64,000 nt of DNA from NCBI RefSeq assembly GCF_017573545.1, contig NZ_JAGEOK010000032.1:62001-126000 (forward strand). Direction: 5' to 3'. Below, piece after piece: positions 59,929 through 64,000 of this stretch (its first letter is position 1; the number at the start of each line of letters is the position of its first letter). The stretch is from Actinomadura nitritigenes. GTDB lineage: Bacteria > Actinomycetota > Actinomycetes > Streptosporangiales > Streptosporangiaceae. Position numbers and translations under genes: made by a program. The notes under the pieces are model-generated. The model saw only the letters and a program-made list of their open reading frames with translations. It made no database searches and was not told where the DNA came from.

Positions 59929-61494
59929 ATGACGCGAACCCCCTGGTGGCGCAACGCCGTCGTGTACGAGGTCTACGTCCGCAGCTTCGCCGACTCCGAC
60001 GGGAACGGCGAGGGCGATCTCCAGGGGATCAGGTCGCGGCTGCCGTACCTGCGCGACCTGGGCGTGGACGCGCTGTGGCTGACGCCGTTCTACACCTCGC
60101 CGCTCGCGGACGGCGGCTACGACGTGGCCGACTACCGGGACGTCGATCCCCGGTTCGGCACCCTGGCGGACTTCGACGCGCTGGTGGCCGACGTGCACGC
60201 GCACGGCCTCAGGCTGATCGTGGACATCGTGCCGAACCACTCGTCCGACCGGCACCGGTGGTTCCAGGAGGCGCTGGCGTCACCGCCGGGGTCCCCGGAA
60301 CGGGACCGCTACATTTTCCGCGCCGGAAGGCCAGGGGAGAATCCCGGCGAGGTCGATCCGCCGAACGACTGGCCGTCCGCGTTCGGCGGTCCGGCGTGGA
60401 CGCGCATCCCCGACGGGGAGTGGTACCTGCACCTCTACGCGCCCGAGCAGCCGGACCTCAACTGGCGCAACCCGGAGGTGCGGGCCGAGTTCGAGGACGT
60501 CCTGCGGTTCTGGCTGGACCGGGGCGTGGACGGCTTCCGCATCGACGTCGCCGCCGGGCTGGTCAAGGACGCCTCCCTCGGCGACCTGAACGGCCGCGGC
60601 CGCCGGGTCGCCAACGGGCCGATCTTCAGCCGTCCCGAGGTCCACGAGATCTACCGGCGGTGGCGCCGCATCCTGGAGGGGTACGGCGACGACCGGATGG
60701 CGATCGGCGAGGTGTGGACGGACGGGCCGGAGGACCTCGCGCTCTACCTGCGTCCGGACGAGCTGCACCAGGTCTTCCAGTTCGACCTGCAGCTGGCGCC
60801 GTGGTCGGCGCCGGCGTTCCGCGACGTTATCGAGGCGGCGCTGAAGGCCGTCGCGCCGACCGGCGCGGCGCCCACCTGGGTGCTGTCCAGCCACGACTCC
60901 GTCCGCCACCTCACCCGCTACGAGCGGCCGGGCGGCGTGCCCGGGATGGAGCACGCGCGCGCGAAGGCGGCCCTGCTGATGCTGCTGGCGCTGCCGGGAT
61001 CGGCGTACCTGTACCAGGGCGAGGAACTCGGCCTCCCCGAGGTCCGCGACCTGCCGGACCAGGCCCGCCAGGACCCGATCTGGAAGCGCAGCGGCGGCAG
61101 CCAGCCGGGGCGGGACGGCTGCCGGGTGCCGATCCCCTGGTCCGGGGTGGCGGAGCCGTACGGCTTCTCACCGGACGGCGTCCGCCCGTGGCTGCCGATG
61201 CCGGCGGGCTGGGAATCGCTGACGGCGGAGGCGCAGGCGACCGAGCCGTCCTCGATGCTGGCGTTCTACCGGCGGGCACTGGCGCAGCGGCGCGAACTGC
61301 TGGAGGAACTGCCCGGAGAACTGGAATGGCTCGACTCCCCCGAGACCGCCGTCTTCTTCACCCGCGGGCCGCTGACCTGCGCGGTCAACTGCGGCGACAA
61401 CCCCGTCCGGCTCCCGCCGGGGCGGCCGCTGCTGACGACCATGCCGATGTACGGCGACCTCCTCCCCGGCAACGCCGCCGCCTGGCTGTATTGA
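59929..61494 (+). CDS. GH13-family alpha-glucosidase
   Basis: 521 residues. The GH13 barrel shows all four conserved regions: DIVPNHSSDRHRW, DGFRIDVAAGLV with the nucleophile Asp, MAIGEVWTDGPEDL with the acid/base Glu, and VLSSHDSVRHLTRYE with the third Asp. EVYVRSFADSDGNGEGDLQG at the N-terminus and PIPWSGVAEPYGF near the end are typical of the oligo-1,6-glucosidase/alpha-glucosidase group (AglA in mycobacteria). It should release glucose from short alpha-glucosides in the cytoplasm. It lies 18 bases after glbO. A hairpin-rich spacer follows. Confidence 0.93.
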   Translation: MTRTPWWRNAVVYEVYVRSFADSDGNGEGDLQGIRSRLPYLRDLGVDALWLTPFYTSPLADGGYDVADYRDVDPRFGTLADFDALVADVHAHGLRLIVDIVPNHSSDRHRWFQEALASPPGSPERDRYIFRAGRPGENPGEVDPPNDWPSAFGGPAWTRIPDGEWYLHLYAPEQPDLNWRNPEVRAEFEDVLRFWLDRGVDGFRIDVAAGLVKDASLGDLNGRGRRVANGPIFSRPEVHEIYRRWRRILEGYGDDRMAIGEVWTDGPEDLALYLRPDELHQVFQFDLQLAPWSAPAFRDVIEAALKAVAPTGAAPTWVLSSHDSVRHLTRYERPGGVPGMEHARAKAALLMLLALPGSAYLYQGEELGLPEVRDLPDQARQDPIWKRSGGSQPGRDGCRVPIPWSGVAEPYGFSPDGVRPWLPMPAGWESLTAEAQATEPSSMLAFYRRALAQRRELLEELPGELEWLDSPETAVFFTRGPLTCAVNCGDNPVRLPPGRPLLTTMPMYGDLLPGNAAAWLY

Positions 61495-61881
61495 TTGCAA
61501 TCCCGGCCCAGCGGGCTCGCCTGGCGGCTCGCCCGCTGACCGGTCTTGGGCGAGCGCGGCCTCGCTTCGCGAGCTTCGCGGTGGGGGCTCGCCTTCGGCG
61601 TCGCCCCACCGCTCAGATAACGCGCTCGCGCGAAACCTCAAGCCCCGACTCCCTTCGACGGACCGTTGCCCCTTAGAACAACGCGAACAGCGAGTGGAGC
61701 GTTGGTTCCAGAGAGTCGCTCCCTGGTCCGCCGCCGGCACGGGCAGGCACGCGGGGCGAGCGCTAGCGAGTGGAGCGGGCATGCCCGACGACGAACAGGC
61801 TGTTTCGCCGCGGGGCGGGGAAACAGCCTGTCCGTCGTTGACGGGGGTTCCAGGGGGTCGCCCCCCTGGGAGAACACGGTG
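61495..61881. repeat. hairpin-rich spacer with several inverted repeats
   Basis: No supported gene in 387 bases. Stems seen: CTCGC-TTC-GCGAG (61561-61573). GCGGTGGGG (61578-61586) / CCCCACCGC (61604-61612) encloses CGCC-TTC-GGCG (61590-61600), the same 11-mer as in the 187-bp repeats. ACAGGCTGTTTC (61795-61806) / GAAACAGCCTGT (61820-61831) is perfect and extends with one mismatch. CCAGGGGG / CCCCCTGG (61850-61869) probably terminates the leftward peptidase gene. A second, degenerate copy of the last motif lies near 61710, and GCGAGTGGAGCG occurs twice. Confidence 0.85.
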
Positions 61882-63303
61882 TTACATCGGCGGGCGCTGC
61901 AGCTGCAGCGGGTCGTCGGCGGCCGGGCCGGTGGTGAGGGTCTTGGCCTGGGCCTGGACGTCGGCCCAACGCAGCACGTCCGCCTTCGCCTCGGCCTGCT
62001 GCGCGGCGGGCAGGTGCGCGATGAGGCGCCCGCTGTGGTTCATGCCGGGGGCGACGTAGACGGCGGAGTCGCGGCTGCCGGTGCCGAGGCGGAACGGCTC
62101 GGCTCCCCACGGGTCGTTCTGGCCGTAGAGGAACAGCATGTGGTCGGCGTGCCGCTTCACCCAGCCGTCGATGTCGCGCATCGCCTTACCGCCGTCGAAG
62201 CGCATCGGGATGTCGCGCGGGACGTAGGTGCGCGGCTGGTAGCTGCTCTCGTACCGCAGCAGGGGACGCAGGTACTTGAACTTCGGCGACGGCCATCCGA
62301 GCTGGGTGCCCGCCTGGTAGTAGTACGGGATGTAGGGGGCGAGGCCCTGGTCGGTGTAGAACGACAGCCCGGAGATGTCGTCGAGCGTCTTGTAGAGGTC
62401 GTCGTCCGAGGCGTTCACGGCGGGCAGCGAGGCGCAGTCCGACTGCAGGTGGTACTGCCAGAAGCCCCACACGTAGTCCATGACGGAGTTCTCGAACGCG
62501 CGGTCCGGGGTGCGCAGGATGTCGAACGTCCAGCCGTTCTGCGCGGCGGCGGCCTGGAACCGTTCGAGCATGGCGGGACGGCGCTTGAGGAACTCGCGCG
62601 CGAGCGCCTCCACGTGGGTGCGGCACCCGGGGTCGGTGCCGACGGTCTTGAAGAACTTGTCGTAGGCGCCGTCGGCGTTGTTGTCGACGTCGTTGGGCGC
62701 CACGTACACGACGCTGCCGTCGACGTCGCGGGGGTAGAAGCGCTTGTGGTAGACGACGGTCATGCCGCCCTTGCTGGCGCCCGTCGAGATCCACTTGCCC
62801 TTGTAGATCGTCTTGAGCGCGCCGACGATCCGGTGCTCGTCGGTGGCGGCCTGCCAGATCGTGTCCTTCTTCCAGTCCGCGGGCTCGGGCCGGGACGGGG
62901 TGAAGTAGCGGTACTCGACGGAGATCTGGTTGCCGTCGACGAGCGCGGTCGGCTCGGCGGTGAACATGGTCTCGGGGGTGTCGTAGCCGCTGGTGTAGAG
63001 CACCATCGGGCGGTCCGCCGACTTGTGCTGGAGCATGATCCGCTGCTCGAACCACTGCCCGTTCGGGTTGCGGTGGTCGACGGGCTGCCGGTACTCGAGC
63101 CAGAACCAGCGGTAGCCGGGGATCGTGGAGGCCTTCTCCGTCACCTGCATGCCGGGGATGGCCTTGAGCCGGGCGAGGATGTCGTCCGACTGAGCCGCCT
63201 TGCCCGCCGTCGCGGGTGCCGCCGCCTGCGCCGCGGTGGCGCCGGTGCCTGCCATGCCCGCGGCGAGCAGCAGGGCGATCGCTCCTCGTGAGATGCGCCG
63301 CAT
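61882..63303 (-). CDS. secreted S28/PS-10-type tripeptidyl aminopeptidase-like protease
   Basis: 473 residues from ATG 63303 (MRRISRGAIALLLAAGMAG); an ATG nine codons upstream is an alternative. A signal peptide is clear (basic start, hydrophobic core, cleavage near AQAA, residues 25-30). The mature enzyme has an alpha/beta-hydrolase fold: WISTGASKGGMTVVYHKRFY holds the nucleophile Ser, LFLYGQNDPWGAEPF the Asp and APGMNHSGRLIAHLP the His. WFWLEYRQPVDHRNPNGQWF is typical of the Streptomyces PS-10 family. It should cut tripeptides from extracellular peptide N-termini. A strong hairpin lies after its stop. Confidence 0.93.
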   Translation of the reverse strand: MRRISRGAIALLLAAGMAGTGATAAQAAAPATAGKAAQSDDILARLKAIPGMQVTEKASTIPGYRWFWLEYRQPVDHRNPNGQWFEQRIMLQHKSADRPMVLYTSGYDTPETMFTAEPTALVDGNQISVEYRYFTPSRPEPADWKKDTIWQAATDEHRIVGALKTIYKGKWISTGASKGGMTVVYHKRFYPRDVDGSVVYVAPNDVDNNADGAYDKFFKTVGTDPGCRTHVEALAREFLKRRPAMLERFQAAAAQNGWTFDILRTPDRAFENSVMDYVWGFWQYHLQSDCASLPAVNASDDDLYKTLDDISGLSFYTDQGLAPYIPYYYQAGTQLGWPSPKFKYLRPLLRYESSYQPRTYVPRDIPMRFDGGKAMRDIDGWVKRHADHMLFLYGQNDPWGAEPFRLGTGSRDSAVYVAPGMNHSGRLIAHLPAAQQAEAKADVLRWADVQAQAKTLTTGPAADDPLQLQRPPM

Positions 63304-63476
63304 TTCGTCCCTTCCACGTGGGTTCGCCACATTTCGCGACGCGACCCTAGAGGGATATGTGCGGCGAAAGCGGATTGCTGTTGCGCTTGTTATTTATCCG
63401 TGACGCCATGGTCATCACGTAAGCGGCCGCCGACGGGCCGGGCATCGCGCACGCAACCGGGAACGGGTGGCGGGAC

Positions 63477-63914
63477 TTACTCCGCGGGGACGACGTACCG
63501 CCCGATGAACTCGCGCTCCTCCGGGGTGAAGCGGCGCAGCCGGTTGGCCTCCACGTCGAACGCGACGAGCGTCGAGGTGGCGGTCGCGTACACGTTCTCG
63601 TCGTCGCGCACCTCGTAGGCCAGCTTGAACGACGCGGCGCGCGCCTCCGTCACCCACGTCTCGACGCGGATCGGGTAGACGGTCGGCAGCAGCGGCAGCC
63701 GGTAGTCGATCTCGTGCCGGGAGATCACCATGCCCCGGACCGGCTGCTCGCCCTTGCGCACCGGGTCGCCGTGGAACATCTCCAGGCGCGCGTCCTCGAG
63801 GTAGCCGAGGAACTTGACGTTGTTCACATGGCCCTGGGAGTCGATGTCCCCGAACCGGATGTAGAACTCGTACACGTGCCGGTACTCGGCCGCGGGCAGG
63901 TCGGTCTGCTGCAT
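63477..63914 (-). CDS. 4HBT-family acyl-CoA thioesterase
   Basis: 145-residue hot-dog-fold protein of the YbgC/FadM type. The signature is FYIRFGDIDSQGHVNNVKFL, with catalytic Asp in DIDSQGHVNN. LPLLPTVYPIRVETWVTEAR and FKLAYEVRDDENVYATATST are the following strands. It hydrolyses acyl-CoA, but chain preference cannot be told. It is transcribed leftward toward the secreted protease gene with a 173-base gap, so they are probably separate units. Confidence 0.94.
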   Translation of the reverse strand: MQQTDLPAAEYRHVYEFYIRFGDIDSQGHVNNVKFLGYLEDARLEMFHGDPVRKGEQPVRGMVISRHEIDYRLPLLPTVYPIRVETWVTEARAASFKLAYEVRDDENVYATATSTLVAFDVEANRLRRFTPEEREFIGRYVVPAE

Positions 63915-64000
63915 GTCCTCGCCTGGGGGTCGGGTGCCTGAGGGCCGGGGACGGGGGTCTCCACCGGTCGGCCCGATGGTACCGGCCGGCGTCCCCGCCC
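63915..64000. other. right edge: leader of the thioesterase gene
   Basis: 86 bases upstream of the thioesterase start. CGAGGAC lies upstream of the start on the minus strand. GGTACCGGCC near the edge is part of a weak palindrome. No further gene can be supported. Confidence 0.4.

Noticed and set aside
1-64000. CRISPR array, rRNA, prophage or restriction-modification system
   Set aside because: No regularly spaced direct repeats with spacers, no rRNA-like sequence, no phage structural genes and no DNA methylase partner for either HNH protein were found.

Overview
The window is about 64 kb of very GC-rich chromosomal DNA from an actinomycete. The frequent GTG starts, the mycothiol-type DsbA-fold protein, the PucR and XRE regulators, the DUF222/HNH protein and the order rpiB / DsbA-like / pepN ... 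glbO / alpha-glucosidase (as I recall it from Mycobacterium tuberculosis Rv2465c-Rv2471) fit this. A member of the Thermomonosporaceae such as Actinomadura is my best guess, but that is inference. I see no rRNA, tRNA, CRISPR array or replication origin.

Layout. 1-6 kb (minus strand): narG-narH-narJ of a respiratory nitrate reductase, running off the left edge. 6.4-8.0 kb: a lone TnpB gene with a one-base frameshift, abutting the 3' fragment of an extracellular nuclease gene. 8.1-15 kb: a small membrane protein, a flavin-dependent oxidoreductase, then a probable GABA catabolic unit (gabT, a divergent PucR activator, an aldehyde dehydrogenase) with a perfect operator-like palindrome in the divergent promoter, and an HSL-type esterase. 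15-20 kb: one very large conserved protein of unknown function, then a LysR regulator.

21.3-28.2 kb is the accessory region. A DUF222/HNH gene lies between two inverted 187-bp repeats (185 of 187 identical). Each repeat carries a 65-bp fold in which a perfect 15-bp stem encloses three contiguous triloop mini-hairpins. Next to it lies a run of decayed genes: phytanoyl-CoA dioxygenase-like, APC permease, luciferase-like oxidoreductase, aldehyde dehydrogenase and glutamine amidotransferase. They surround one intact MarR gene.

28-47 kb: a fused carboxyltransferase, two amidases, an orphan sensor kinase, a Ser/Thr kinase convergent with a SpoIIE-type phosphatase, then rpiB, a proline/glutamine-rich membrane protein, a CooC/MinD-like ATPase and a DsbA-fold protein on the minus strand, divergent from pepN; then a Cys-rich hypothetical protein and malQ. 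47-64 kb: a NERD protein, ilvD, DUF1330, an FmdB zinc ribbon, an HNH nuclease with a coupled 34-codon leader ORF, prolyl oligopeptidase, a methyltransferase, a short tandem repeat, a GNAT and XRE pair, a divergent small protein, MscS, glbO with a GH13 alpha-glucosidase, a hairpin-rich spacer, a secreted tripeptidyl-aminopeptidase-like enzyme and an acyl-CoA thioesterase.

The most unusual signal is the structured inverted repeat around the DUF222/HNH gene and a related hairpin at 61.58 kb that uses the same 11-mer core. Homology statements come from reading the protein sequences, not from a database search.
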